A stretch of DNA of 64,000 bases from Pelagadaptatus aseana (GTDB lineage Bacteria > Pseudomonadota > Gammaproteobacteria > Pseudomonadales > Cellvibrionaceae), in contig BAABNI010000003.1 of NCBI GenBank assembly GCA_040365065.1, forward strand, positions 124,001-188,000. The letters are read 5' to 3'. The position numbers and the translations under genes were made by a program. This document shows positions 1-7,631 of the stretch, piece after piece. Position 1 is the stretch's first letter. Every line of letters begins with the position of its first letter. The notes under the pieces are model-generated. The model did not search any database. It worked only from the letters and a program-made list of their open reading frames with translations, and was not told the DNA's origin.

Positions 1-710
1 TATTCGTCAAAATCGGCCTGAGAGCCAACTTGCAGCGGCAAAAACGCCAGAGGACCGATCTCGAGAAAGCGCTGCCAGGCGGTGAATTGGTGGGGCTCGC
101 TGGTGGTCACCGTCGAGACGATGGCACTGTGGCCATAATCCCACTCACGGGTCTCCATATTGAGAATACCGCGCACTTTTGAATGGGCACCATCAGCCGC
201 AATCAGCAGTTTGGCTGCGACGCTGCGGCCATCTGCCAACTCAATCAGCGAAGCACCGTCGCGGGGGTTATGACTGAGCTGACTGAGCTGTGCCGGATGG
301 AGTAACTCAATCCCCGGATGGTCCTGCATCTTTCGCCACAACAGGGATGTGATCACACTGTTTTCAACAATGTGGCCTAGGCATTCTCGCTGCACTTCAC
401 TGGCATCAAACTGAATATCTCCGGTGCCCTCGGCGTCCCAGACATGCATACGCTCATAGGCACAGGCCCGCTGCCGCAGGACATCGTGCCAAATACCAAT
501 ATCTTCCAGCAGTTCCTGAGAGGCGTGGGTTAAAGCCACTACTCTGGGATCAAACTCGGTGCCCGAAGGGGACGCTGCAGGTTCGCTCGCCTCAATCAGG
601 CCAATGCTTAACGCCTCACAGGCCGGATGTTCAGCCAGAGCGCAAGCCATAGCGCCACCCACCAGGCCGGCACCAACGATCAGCACATCAAAATGCAGGT
701 CTGCTGTCAT
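1..710 (-). CDS. ubiI: 2-octaprenylphenol hydroxylase (FAD monooxygenase), 3' part missing
   Basis: Flavoprotein monooxygenase that adds a ring hydroxyl in aerobic ubiquinone synthesis. The frame opens with ATG at 710 and runs off the left edge after 236 codons, so about 160 C-terminal residues are outside the window. Visible: the FAD-binding GAGLVGGA near residue 13, the DPRVVALT motif, LGHIVENSVI, the AADGAHSKVRG segment and WDYGHSAIV. The last three match the VisC/UbiI branch more closely than UbiH or UbiF. It lies 42 bp upstream of nothing on its own strand but directly follows ubiH (start 1996, end 752) in the same direction, as in the usual pepP-ubiH-ubiI order. Assignment to UbiI is by remembered motif similarity to E. 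coli VisC. Confidence 0.9.
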   Translation of the reverse strand, partial: MTADLHFDVLIVGAGLVGGAMACALAEHPACEALSIGLIEASEPAASPSGTEFDPRVVALTHASQELLEDIGIWHDVLRQRACAYERMHVWDAEGTGDIQFDASEVQRECLGHIVENSVITSLLWRKMQDHPGIELLHPAQLSQLSHNPRDGASLIELADGRSVAAKLLIAADGAHSKVRGILNMETREWDYGHSAIVSTVTTSEPHQFTAWQRFLEIGPLAFLPLQVGSQADFDE

Positions 711-751
711 ATTAGAATCACCGCTGTTCATAGATCACTGCTGAATCCAAA

Positions 752-1996
752 TTATCGATGGAAAACGGGACGGCGAGAAGCCTGCCCCATGGTCTGAGAC
801 GCCAGTAGCTGCTTGGCACCCGGCAGAGTTTCCAAACCAAGAAAACCCAATGCTCTGAGTCCCGCCGAGGGCAAAGCCCCGGTACTGAACAGACGGGTTA
901 ATTTGTCACTGAACTGAATGGTCGCCTGCTGATCGAGTTGTTGCTGCTGTTCATACTGCTGTAATACCTGCAGCGAGCCCAGCGGCTGGCGCTGCCTTCT
1001 GGCCCGGGCCAGCACACTGGTCAGGGCAGCACAATCGCGCAGTGCCAGATTGAACCCCTGACCGGCCACCGGATGCAGAAAGTGCGCGGCATTGCCCATC
1101 ATCACCAGCGACGAGCGCACCTGCTCTTTTGCGACCAGCAACTGCAACGGGTATGAATCCCGCTTACCGACGCTCTTAAAGTGACCGAGACGAAAGCCGA
1201 AGCGCTGCTGCAATTGCGCCATAAACGCGTCGTCATCGAGCGCCAACAGAGCATCAACCTGGTCTGTCGGCTGAGTCCAAACCAGCGCACTGTCACAGCC
1301 GTTTTCACCACCCAATGGCAACAATGCCATAGGGCCCTGATCGGTGAAGCGCTCGTAGGCGACACAATCATGACGCTCATTCAGGGCCACATTGGCAATA
1401 ATGGCGGTCTGGTGATAGGTCTGGGTATCGACCCCGATGCCAAGCCCTGCACGCAGGGGCGAATCGGCACCGTCAGCAATAACCACCAACTGGCTCTCGA
1501 TCCGTCCGCTTGCATCGGCAGAGGCATAATCAATATGAGCCCCCTGAGCCAGCGGAGTAACCCGCTCGACCGTGGCCGGAGCCAGTAATTCGACGTTGTC
1601 GAGCTCATGTAGATGCTGCAATAGCACCCGTCCCAACCAGGCATTGGCGACCACGGCGCCCACCTGTTCCAACCCCATTGCACTGGCATCAATCAGGCTG
1701 CCACCAAAATGCCCCCGGTCAGACACGTGCACTTGCTGGATTGGGGTTGCCGCCTGGGACAACTGATCCCACACGCCGATCCGCTGCAGTAATTCGATAC
1801 TGCCATATGCCAATGCCGTTGAGCGATCGTCAAAACTGGGCTGATGGATGGCCTCTCCCGGACCGGGCAACGGAAACCCTTCAACCAGCACCACCTGCCA
1901 GCCGGCATTGGCGTGCGCCAACAGCGCCGCCATGGCCGCCCCCACCATACCACCACCCACGATGGTGATATCTGCCTGAGATTGGATCTCAGTCAT
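752..1996 (-). CDS. ubiH: 2-octaprenyl-6-methoxyphenol hydroxylase
   Basis: Class A flavoprotein monooxygenase of ubiquinone synthesis, 414 residues, normal family length. The Rossmann FAD motif GGGMVGAA sits at residues 14-21. HVSDRGHFGG, the ADGADSPLR segment, ERFTDQGPMALLPL and the C-terminal FAD motif GNAAHFLHPVAGQGFNL are all present and resemble E. coli UbiH in that order. Its ATG shares one base with the stop codon of pepP (position 1996), so the two are translationally linked. ubiI follows 41 bp downstream. This is the conserved gammaproteobacterial ygfB-pepP-ubiH-ubiI block. Confidence 0.95.
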   Translation of the reverse strand: MTEIQSQADITIVGGGMVGAAMAALLAHANAGWQVVLVEGFPLPGPGEAIHQPSFDDRSTALAYGSIELLQRIGVWDQLSQAATPIQQVHVSDRGHFGGSLIDASAMGLEQVGAVVANAWLGRVLLQHLHELDNVELLAPATVERVTPLAQGAHIDYASADASGRIESQLVVIADGADSPLRAGLGIGVDTQTYHQTAIIANVALNERHDCVAYERFTDQGPMALLPLGGENGCDSALVWTQPTDQVDALLALDDDAFMAQLQQRFGFRLGHFKSVGKRDSYPLQLLVAKEQVRSSLVMMGNAAHFLHPVAGQGFNLALRDCAALTSVLARARRQRQPLGSLQVLQQYEQQQQLDQQATIQFSDKLTRLFSTGALPSAGLRALGFLGLETLPGAKQLLASQTMGQASRRPVFHR

Positions 1997-3315
1997 CAGC
2001 CAGTCTCCGCCATCAGCGCCTCTATCTCAGCCACTGTTTTGGGTACATCGGCGGTCAGAATCTCACAGCCATCTTTGGTAATCAGAACGTCGTCTTCAAT
2101 GCGTATGCCGATGCCACGCCATTTGGCCTCAACATTGAGATTGTCCGGCGCCACGTAAATGCCGGGCTCAACGGTCATACACATCCCCGGTTCGAGCACT
2201 CGCCACTCGCCGCCTACCTTGTAATCGCCCACATCGTGCACATCCATACCCAGCCAGTGACCGATGCGATGCATATAGAACTCTTTGTAATCTTCGTTTT
2301 CTATCAGCTCGTCAATCTCGCCGCGCAACAACCCCAGCTCCACCAGCCCTTCCGTGATCACTCGAACCGAGGCTTCATGGGGATCATTCCAGTGGTTATC
2401 GGGCTTGATCTCAGCAATCGCCGCCTCCTGAGCCTTGAGCGTCAGCTCATACAGTGCCTTCTGTTCTTTGGAGAATTTACCACTGACGGGAAAAGTGCGG
2501 GTGATATCAGCGGCGTAGTGATGCAGCTCGCAGCCCGCATCAATCAGCACCAGATCGCCTTTGGCCAGCTTCTGGGTGTTATCGATATAGTGCAATACAC
2601 AGGCATTATCACCACCGCCAACGATGGTGCTGTAAGCGGCAAAGCGGGCGCCGCTCATGGCGAACTCATGCAGAATTTCCGCCTCCAACTGGTACTCATA
2701 GGCTCCGGGTCGGCAAAACCTCATGGCGCGGCTGTGAGCTCTGGCAGAGATTTCACCCGCCTCGCGCATGATCTTGATCTCTGCGGCACTCTTGTACAGG
2801 CGCATATCATGGAGGAAATGATCCAGATCGAGAAACTCACCCGGAGGCGTTGCGCCACTGCGCACCTTGGCGCGGATGGCGTTGACCCAGCTCATCACCT
2901 GATGATCGAAATCTGCGTCTTTGCCCATGGCGTAATAGACCCGCTCGCGGCCTTCAATCAGCCCCGGCAGAATGTCGTCAATATCATCAATAGGAAAGGC
3001 GTCATCTGCTTTGTATTCACTGACCGCCCCTTCGGGGCCAGCGCGATAGCCGTCCCAGATCTCGCGCTCGCGATCCTTCTCCCGGCAAAACAGCACAAAC
3101 TCGCCATGCTCGCGCCCCGGCAGCAACACCACCACCGCCTCGGGCTCGGGAAATCCGGTCAGGTAGAAGAAATCGCTGTCCTGACGGAACAAATAGTCGG
3201 TATCACGGCTGCGTGATTTTTCAGCAGCGGCAGGCAGAATGGCAATACTGTTGGGTTCCATCTGCTCCATCAGCGACTTGCGACGGCGCTGAAATTCTTT
3301 TTTGGCAATGGTCAT
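1996..3315 (-). CDS. pepP: Xaa-Pro aminopeptidase P
   Basis: Cytosolic dimetal aminopeptidase that removes an N-terminal residue preceding proline. 439 residues, essentially the length of E. coli PepP. An N-terminal creatinase-like domain (about 1-170) precedes a pita-bread catalytic domain. All five metal ligands are visible: D259 (LIDAGCE), D270 (AADITRTF), H353 (RIGHWLGMD), E383 (TVEPGIY) and E407 (IRIEDDV). It starts at ATG 3315, 56 bp downstream of ygfB, and ends by overlapping the first base of ubiH. The position inside the ubiquinone operon is conserved, though the enzyme itself has no known step in that pathway. Confidence 0.96.
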   Translation of the reverse strand: MTIAKKEFQRRRKSLMEQMEPNSIAILPAAAEKSRSRDTDYLFRQDSDFFYLTGFPEPEAVVVLLPGREHGEFVLFCREKDREREIWDGYRAGPEGAVSEYKADDAFPIDDIDDILPGLIEGRERVYYAMGKDADFDHQVMSWVNAIRAKVRSGATPPGEFLDLDHFLHDMRLYKSAAEIKIMREAGEISARAHSRAMRFCRPGAYEYQLEAEILHEFAMSGARFAAYSTIVGGGDNACVLHYIDNTQKLAKGDLVLIDAGCELHHYAADITRTFPVSGKFSKEQKALYELTLKAQEAAIAEIKPDNHWNDPHEASVRVITEGLVELGLLRGEIDELIENEDYKEFYMHRIGHWLGMDVHDVGDYKVGGEWRVLEPGMCMTVEPGIYVAPDNLNVEAKWRGIGIRIEDDVLITKDGCEILTADVPKTVAEIEALMAETG

Positions 3316-3371
3316 AGGTTGTTGTCTAAGTATCTAAACAGGTGATGTTATTATGGGACGGAAAGCCGTGG

Positions 3372-3974
3372 TTAATGAACCGTGGGAGTCTGCTCCTGAT
3401 TCTCCTCTTCGCCACCGAAGTCGGTGAATAAGGTCAGCACGGCCATGCGCACATATTCCGCAATCTCCATCAGATTGGCCTCAGCCTCCTCGGCCTCCTC
3501 ATCAGCACCGTCACCAATACTGACAATCGCAGCCATATCACGCAATGCATCGGCCGCATCCTCGGAAAACTTGGCATTGGGATCAATCCCGGCACTGCCA
3601 AAGCCGGTCAGAAAACCATGGCACCACTCACCCAGCGCCCGGGCACGGTCTTCAAGACTGGCATCATCGTCAGGTAACAACAGTTGAAAGCTGTAACCCT
3701 GATCCTGCAGTTGCGCCAGAGTAACATGATAGAGTCGAGCCAGTTCGGCCTGTGTTTTACCCTCCGGGTCGCTTTCAACGCCGTGTTCTTCATTGGTAAT
3801 CACATCCAGAAACTCCAGCGCCTGAGCCAACCATTCCTCGGAATCGAGGCGTAAACCACCACACAACTTGCCCGTGAGCATGCCATGCAATTCAGCGGGG
3901 CTGTTGAGCGCACCCACCGGCACCAACAAATGATTTAGGTATTCAAAACTGATCAGGGATTCGACAGAACTCAT
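3372..3974 (-). CDS. ygfB: UPF0149/YgfB family protein
   Basis: Small acidic cytosolic protein, 200 residues, of the UPF0149 family. Features seen: an early LHGMLTGKLCGG motif near residue 30, then GEWCHGFLTGFG near residue 115, both signature elements of YgfB. The C-terminal half is rich in Glu and Asp. In Pseudomonas aeruginosa, YgfB has been linked to control of the AmpDh3 amidase and beta-lactam tolerance; whether that holds here is unknown. It is the first gene of the minus-strand ygfB-pepP-ubiH-ubiI block and is divergent from the zap genes across about 200 bp. Confidence 0.92.
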   Translation of the reverse strand: MSSVESLISFEYLNHLLVPVGALNSPAELHGMLTGKLCGGLRLDSEEWLAQALEFLDVITNEEHGVESDPEGKTQAELARLYHVTLAQLQDQGYSFQLLLPDDDASLEDRARALGEWCHGFLTGFGSAGIDPNAKFSEDAADALRDMAAIVSIGDGADEEAEEAEANLMEIAEYVRMAVLTLFTDFGGEEENQEQTPTVH

Positions 3975-4059
3975 AATTTTCTTCTCGCTACAGAGGCCGC
4001 CATCCTACCACGATTGCGTCTTTCGCAAGCGACATCCCTGCTGGAAAATAATTTTCTTC

Positions 4060-4065
4060 TATAAT
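4060..4065 (+). promoter_or_regulatory. possible -10 element upstream of the zap genes
   Basis: A perfect TATAAT lies about 110 bp before the ZapB-like start codon, in the divergent gap between ygfB and the zap genes. No convincing -35 hexamer is present at the right spacing, so this is only a candidate. Confidence 0.3.
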
Positions 4066-4174
4066 TACGCATTGTTAGCCAACAAAAGCTAGAATTTACT
4101 TCAACATTCATTGACCGGATATTCACTGAATCTTATAGTTATGTGGATATCCCAGACCGCCGGTGCACTTCCCC

Positions 4175-4381
4175 ATGACAGATCAATTGCTACAGACCCT
4201 GGAAAGCAAGCTCGAACAGCTTCTGACACGGTGCAACCGCTTGCAGGAAGAAAATCAGGCCTACCGCGCAAAAGAAACCGAGTGGCAACAGGAGCGCACC
4301 CGTCTGGTTGAGAAAAACGAATTGGCCCGCAACCGCGTGGAAGCCATGATCACCCGTCTGAAAAGCCTGGAAACTGACTGA
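4175..4381 (+). CDS. TIGR02449 family, ZapB-like coiled-coil protein
   Basis: Short all-helical protein of 68 residues, predicted to form one continuous coiled coil. The heptad-like pattern runs from LLQTLESKLEQLL to the C-terminal EAMITRLKSLE, and NELARNRVEAMI is typical of the TIGR02449 family found directly upstream of zapA in Pseudomonas relatives. A longer frame from GTG 4163 exists, but ATG 4175 matches the family's usual start. Its TGA overlaps the ATG of zapA by one base (TGATG at 4379-4383), so translation is coupled. A role in Z-ring assembly is inferred from the ZapA partnership, not shown by the sequence. Confidence 0.8.
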   Translation: MTDQLLQTLESKLEQLLTRCNRLQEENQAYRAKETEWQQERTRLVEKNELARNRVEAMITRLKSLETD

Positions 4382-4674
4382 TGAGCAACGACACGGTTTT
4401 TGTCAAAATTCTCGACAAGGAATACCAGATCGCCTGCCCCCCCGAGGAGCGCGAGGCCCTGCGTCAGGCCGCCCAGAATCTGGATGACCGCATGCGAGTT
4501 ATCAAAAGCTCCGGCACAGTGATCGGGCTTGAGCGCATTGCCGTGATGGCGGCGCTGAATCTCAGCTACGAGCTGCAGCAGGCCTCCGAGCAAGCGACCA
4601 AATCTACGCTGGATGAGGATCGACTTGAAAGCCTGAGCCAGCGTATCACTCAGGCACTGGATCAGTTGGACTGA
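4381..4674 (+). CDS. zapA: cell division protein ZapA
   Basis: FtsZ-associated protein that promotes Z-ring bundling at mid-cell. 97 residues. The N-terminal VFVKILDKEYQIACPPEE and the following region to ERIAVMAALNLSYELQQ are characteristic of ZapA, with the globular head first and a C-terminal coiled coil of about 35 residues. It overlaps the preceding coiled-coil gene by one base and is followed after about 90 bp by 6S RNA, the conserved zapA-ssrS-ygfA order. Confidence 0.93.
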   Translation: MSNDTVFVKILDKEYQIACPPEEREALRQAAQNLDDRMRVIKSSGTVIGLERIAVMAALNLSYELQQASEQATKSTLDEDRLESLSQRITQALDQLD

Positions 4675-4751
4675 CAGGCAAACACCCTGCCCCACCTCAA
4701 ATCACCCTTTTTCACAGATTACAAGTCTACTCAGGTTCACCGCAGCCGCGT

Positions 4752-4757
4752 TATAAT
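4752..4757 (+). promoter_or_regulatory. -10 box of the 6S RNA promoter
   Basis: TATAAT perfectly matches the sigma70 -10 consensus and lies 6-8 bases before the expected 5' end of 6S RNA. The -35 region is weak; no TTGACA-like hexamer is seen 16-18 bp upstream. Confidence 0.6.
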
Positions 4758-4763
4758 GACGAC

Positions 4764-4938
4764 AACCCTGAAGTGTTGGCCAGCCGACAAGTCCTCGAGC
4801 CGATAATTTTTATCCCGGGTGTGTCTCGCCAGTGCCAGTGTGCATGTCCGCATGACGGAAAGCCTTCGGCATTGCAGGTGCTCCCACCTTGAACCCTACG
4901 GTTCAAGGCCAAGTTGGCAGCGGCACTCTCGGGGCCTA
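4764..4938 (+). ncRNA. ssrS: 6S RNA
   Basis: Regulatory RNA that binds sigma70-RNA polymerase as an open-promoter mimic in stationary phase. The identification rests on sequence and context. The 5' strand ACCCTGAAGTG can close against the 3' strand CACTCTCGGGG. The hallmark segments GAGCCGATA (near 4797) and CCTTGAACC...GGTTCAAGG (near 4888-4911) are present in the E. coli order. The gene lies between zapA and the 5-formyl-THF cyclo-ligase gene, as in most gammaproteobacteria, and is preceded by a TATAAT. The 5' end is set from the -10 box and the 3' end from the closing stem; each may be off by a few bases. Confidence 0.9.
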
Positions 4939-4977
4939 ATAATCCCAATCGGATGGCACCCATAATGGCAACTCGGC

Positions 4978-5565
4978 ATGGATGATCGCCAAAAGCTCAG
5001 ACAGGAATTGCGTCAGCGCCGCCGCGCCCTGACCGGTAAACAGCAGCAAATCGCTGCCCAGAGCCTCTGTCGCCAACTGCGTAATCAGCTTTTCTTCCTG
5101 CGCGCCAGACACATAGCCATCTATCTGCCCAACGACGGCGAAATAGATCCGCGGCCGCTGATGCAAACTGCCCTGACCATGGGCAAAAAGTGTTATCTGC
5201 CGGTCCTCTATCCCGACGGCCGCCACATTCTGCAGTTCCTGCCCTTCGACAACGACACCCGCTTGCAGGATAACCGTTTTGGCATTCCCGAGCCCTGCGT
5301 TCGGCAGCAGCATCAGCACAAACCAAAATATCTGGATCTGGTATTAATGCCTCTGGTCGGTTTTGATGCCAGGGGTGGTCGCATGGGTATGGGCGGTGGT
5401 TTTTACGACCGCACCTTTGCCTTCCGCCAGAATCCCGCTTGTCACAAACCACGCCTGATCGGTCTGGCACATCAATGCCAACAGGTTCCCCATCTGGAAC
5501 TGGCTGACTGGGACATACCACTGGACGCTATTGCCACAGACAACCAGCTGATCTTTCCGGAGTAA
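4978..5565 (+). CDS. ygfA: 5-formyltetrahydrofolate cyclo-ligase
   Basis: Converts 5-formyl-THF to 5,10-methenyl-THF with ATP, returning the inhibitory 5-formyl form to the active folate pool. 195 residues. The N-terminal RQELRQRRRAL binding region, YLPNDGEIDPRPL, and the C-terminal ligand loop GGRMGMGGGFYDRTFA are family signatures. The start is ATG 4978; an earlier ATG at 4964 meets a stop within six codons. It sits about 40 bp after 6S RNA and may be co-transcribed with it, as reported for E. coli ssrS-ygfA. Metabolically it supports metF, thyA and folA elsewhere in the window. Confidence 0.94.
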   Translation: MDDRQKLRQELRQRRRALTGKQQQIAAQSLCRQLRNQLFFLRARHIAIYLPNDGEIDPRPLMQTALTMGKKCYLPVLYPDGRHILQFLPFDNDTRLQDNRFGIPEPCVRQQHQHKPKYLDLVLMPLVGFDARGGRMGMGGGFYDRTFAFRQNPACHKPRLIGLAHQCQQVPHLELADWDIPLDAIATDNQLIFPE

Positions 5566-5570
5566 TCGTT

Positions 5571-6008
5571 ATGAACTTCGAGCAAGCCCATCGCTATTTT
5601 CTCAGCAAGCCCGAAGCCACCGAAGACTTTCCGTTCTACCCGGATGTACCGGTGTTCAAAATCCGGGGCAAGATGTTTGGCCTGCTCAGCTATGGCAGCA
5701 AGGGCAAAGCCAATGCCGAGATTGCCCGCATGAACTTGAAATGTGACCCGGAGCAGGCCCTGACCCTGCGGTTTTTCTTTGATGCAGTAAAACCCGGTTA
5801 TCACATGAACAAGAAGCACTGGAATACCGTCATGCTCGACGGATCGGTGCCGGAATATGACCTCCGGCAAATGATTGATCACTCCTACGCACTGGTGGTC
5901 AAAGGCCTGAAAAAAAGCGAGCGTAGATCGCTGGAACTGGCCTATGGCACTGAAGCGCTCTACGGCTCGACAGCGCCCATGGAAAACACACCGACCACGG
6001 GCAAGTGA
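5571..6008 (+). CDS. MmcQ/YjbR family DNA-binding-like protein
   Basis: 145-residue cytosolic protein of the YjbR (CyaY-like fold) family. Seen: TEDFPFYPDVPVFKIRGKMF near residue 17, then NLKCDPEQA and the GYHMNKKHWNTV motif near residue 80, followed by a helical C-terminus containing DHSYALVVKGL. These are the conserved family blocks. It begins 5 bp after ygfA, so it is probably in that operon. Its last 49 bases overlap the end of the converging EEP gene. No enzymatic role is established for the family; double-wing DNA binding is the usual proposal. Confidence 0.85.
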   Translation: MNFEQAHRYFLSKPEATEDFPFYPDVPVFKIRGKMFGLLSYGSKGKANAEIARMNLKCDPEQALTLRFFFDAVKPGYHMNKKHWNTVMLDGSVPEYDLRQMIDHSYALVVKGLKKSERRSLELAYGTEALYGSTAPMENTPTTGK

Positions 6009-7063
6009 TCGGACACCTCCAGAGTATCGCGCTGGCGCACATGGCTGTGCAGAAGCTGCCAGTCGCTGCTGTAAAACAAATAATCGATGGTGCGGTCCGG
6101 CCCGGTCACCCGAGTATCGTTGGGGAAGTGGGTATACCAATTCGCCACCCGAGCCGAGCGCAGATCCTCCAGTGACGGGATTGCGCCATAACGGTCATAC
6201 AATGGCTTGATGGCCGTTGGCTGCTCAAACGAACCAGTGCCCGCCTGCTCAATCGAAGCCAACTGCAGCCCGCCATCGGGGGGCAGCATATTAAAGTCAC
6301 CACCTGCCACCCAAGGGATATTATGCTGCTCAAGCTCTTTTACACGGGCTTGGACCACCGCCAATTGTTGCCGCAACACTCCAGTGCCATCAGCCCAGGC
6401 GTCAAAGTGGGTATTGAGCAGCGCCACGGTTTTGCCCTGATACTCAATGCGGGCTTCCAACAATGCGCGCTGAAAATAAAAGTGTTGTGACACCGGATCC
6501 ATCGGCATCCGCGGCAGCTGATAGCGATCCGCCGATACAATCGGGTGACGGGACAAGGTTACCAGCTGCATACCCACCGGCCCGTTGATTTTAGGATGCG
6601 GTATATAGTCCGCCTGCCAGTAATACGCAGACGCCACACAGGGGAACGCCGCATCACCCAAACGCTGTTGCAAAGCCTTGATCTGATCGCGATAGTGTGT
6701 CCTCACATCATTGCCGTCATTCACTTCCTGCAACAACACCGCATCCGGATTTTCATCGCGAATCAGAGCCGCGACCCGATCCAGCGTCAGATCAATCGAT
6801 TGCTCACTGGGGCGAACGTCAGGGCCGCCGTCCATGTCAAAGAAAAACACATAATCCTTACCCGCCATAAACTGCACATTAAAGCTCATGACCTTGAAGC
6901 CGTGCTTATCAGTATCCCTTGAGACTTCGGCGCGGCAATCACTGTCAGCGGTTTGGACATCAGGGTAAACCGGCACACCCAACCAGACCCACAATGCCCC
7001 GCCCATAACGGCCAGCATCGCGCTCGCCAGCCAAATCGTTAACCGCCCTCTTGATCCACTCAT
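5960..7063 (-). CDS. membrane-anchored endonuclease/exonuclease/phosphatase family protein
   Basis: EEP-fold metal-dependent phosphoesterase, 367 residues from ATG 7063; a TTG at 7084 would add seven residues but is less likely. A single hydrophobic segment (about residues 9-30) suggests a signal anchor with the enzyme in the periplasm. The catalytic order is complete: MSFNVQ (Asn), LLQEVND (Glu), LLNTHFDA, GGDFNMLP (Asp/Asn), GPDRTIDYLFY (Asp) and a final SDHLPVVG (Asp-His). The substrate cannot be told from sequence; the fold includes nucleases, sphingomyelinases and phosphatases. Its 3' end overlaps the converging YjbR gene by 49 bp, and its start codon is 40 bp from an SOS box serving the divergent UmuD-like gene. 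Confidence 0.88.
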   Translation of the reverse strand: MSGSRGRLTIWLASAMLAVMGGALWVWLGVPVYPDVQTADSDCRAEVSRDTDKHGFKVMSFNVQFMAGKDYVFFFDMDGGPDVRPSEQSIDLTLDRVAALIRDENPDAVLLQEVNDGNDVRTHYRDQIKALQQRLGDAAFPCVASAYYWQADYIPHPKINGPVGMQLVTLSRHPIVSADRYQLPRMPMDPVSQHFYFQRALLEARIEYQGKTVALLNTHFDAWADGTGVLRQQLAVVQARVKELEQHNIPWVAGGDFNMLPPDGGLQLASIEQAGTGSFEQPTAIKPLYDRYGAIPSLEDLRSARVANWYTHFPNDTRVTGPDRTIDYLFYSSDWQLLHSHVRQRDTLEVSDHLPVVGVFSMGAVEP

Positions 7064-7077
7064 AGCGCCAGCACCTG

Positions 7078-7106
7078 TTGGCAATAACTGCTGTTACCCA
7101 TATACT
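7078..7106 (+). promoter_or_regulatory. sigma70 promoter of the UmuD-like gene
   Basis: TTGGCA (7078-7083) and TATACT (7101-7106) are separated by exactly 17 bp, each one mismatch from consensus. The -10 overlaps the LexA box, so bound LexA would block initiation. Predicted start near 7113, about 20 bases before the ATG at 7135. Confidence 0.75.
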
Positions 7107-7122
7107 GTATATAAATACAGTT
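7103..7122. promoter_or_regulatory. LexA-binding SOS box
   Basis: The 20-mer TACTGTATATAAATACAGTT has the CTGT-N8-ACAG core and an AT-rich spacer, nearly identical to the gammaproteobacterial LexA consensus. It covers the -10 and start region of the UmuD-like gene and lies 40 bp from the start codon of the divergent EEP gene. It is the only box of this quality I noticed in the window. Confidence 0.9.
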
Positions 7123-7134
7123 CTGGTGATTGTT

Positions 7135-7554
7135 ATGATTCTTACCGAAACCTTCCCTGCCGAAATAACCAGCCAATTCGAACTTCCCCTGATTCTTCAC
7201 AGTGGGGGCTCAGATTATGACACGGGCGGTGATGACAAAGCCCCCGGCATGGATCTTAACCAACAACTGCTGCGCCAACCGGATAAATCTTTTATCAGCC
7301 GCGCCAGCGGTAACGCTCTGTATAAACAGGGCATTCTCGACGGCGACCTGTTGATTGTTGATTGCAGCCTGTCGCCGCAACACGGTGACATAGTCGTTGC
7401 CGCTCTGGAAGGTGAATTGATCTGTCGCCGTCTGGATTTACGCAACAGCCTGCTCACCAGTGACGATGAGGACCTCGAGGACCTGCCGCTGCAGGACTGG
7501 GCTGACCTGCGGATTGAAGGCGTGGTAGCCCACTCCATAACCCAGCATCGCTAG
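7135..7554 (+). CDS. UmuD-like S24 family protein lacking both catalytic residues
   Basis: 139 residues from ATG 7135, exactly the length of E. coli UmuD. Alignment by eye is clear: MDLNQQLL matches IDLNQLL, ILDGDLLIVDCSLSPQHGDIVVAALEGEL matches the corresponding UmuD stretch, and the C-terminus ends in GVVAHSI. However, the catalytic serine in the GDSM motif is Ala61 (the motif reads GNAL, codon GCT 7315-7317). The catalytic lysine is Arg98 (CGC 7426-7428). The region of the UmuD Cys-Gly cleavage site has no equivalent. It should therefore not self-cleave. No umuC/dinB gene is adjacent. Expression should be SOS-induced through the LexA box. It might modulate a DNA polymerase V-like complex encoded elsewhere, or have a new role. 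Confidence 0.82.
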   Translation: MILTETFPAEITSQFELPLILHSGGSDYDTGGDDKAPGMDLNQQLLRQPDKSFISRASGNALYKQGILDGDLLIVDCSLSPQHGDIVVAALEGELICRRLDLRNSLLTSDDEDLEDLPLQDWADLRIEGVVAHSITQHR

Positions 7555-7577
7555 AAACCAATCGGCGCCTCCAGATA

Positions 7578-7607
7578 AACCTATATCAAAATATTTTGAT
7601 ATAGGTT
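7578..7607. promoter_or_regulatory. 30-bp perfect palindrome, probable SahR operator
   Basis: Arms 7578-7592 and 7593-7607 are exact reverse complements with no spacer, containing TATATCAAAAT and its mirror. It lies 24 bp before the sahR start codon. A TTGATA inside the right arm (7596-7601) is 17 bp from TAGACT (7619-7624), giving a possible promoter whose -35 is buried in the operator. That promoter would leave almost no leader before ATG 7632. ArsR-family proteins bind such AT-rich palindromes as dimers. Confidence 0.8.
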
Positions 7608-7631
7608 AAATGTGCTGCTAGACTGGCAGCC

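Noticed and set aside
2236..3216. 326-codon open frame on the plus strand
   Set aside because: Antisense to pepP, no recognisable motif.
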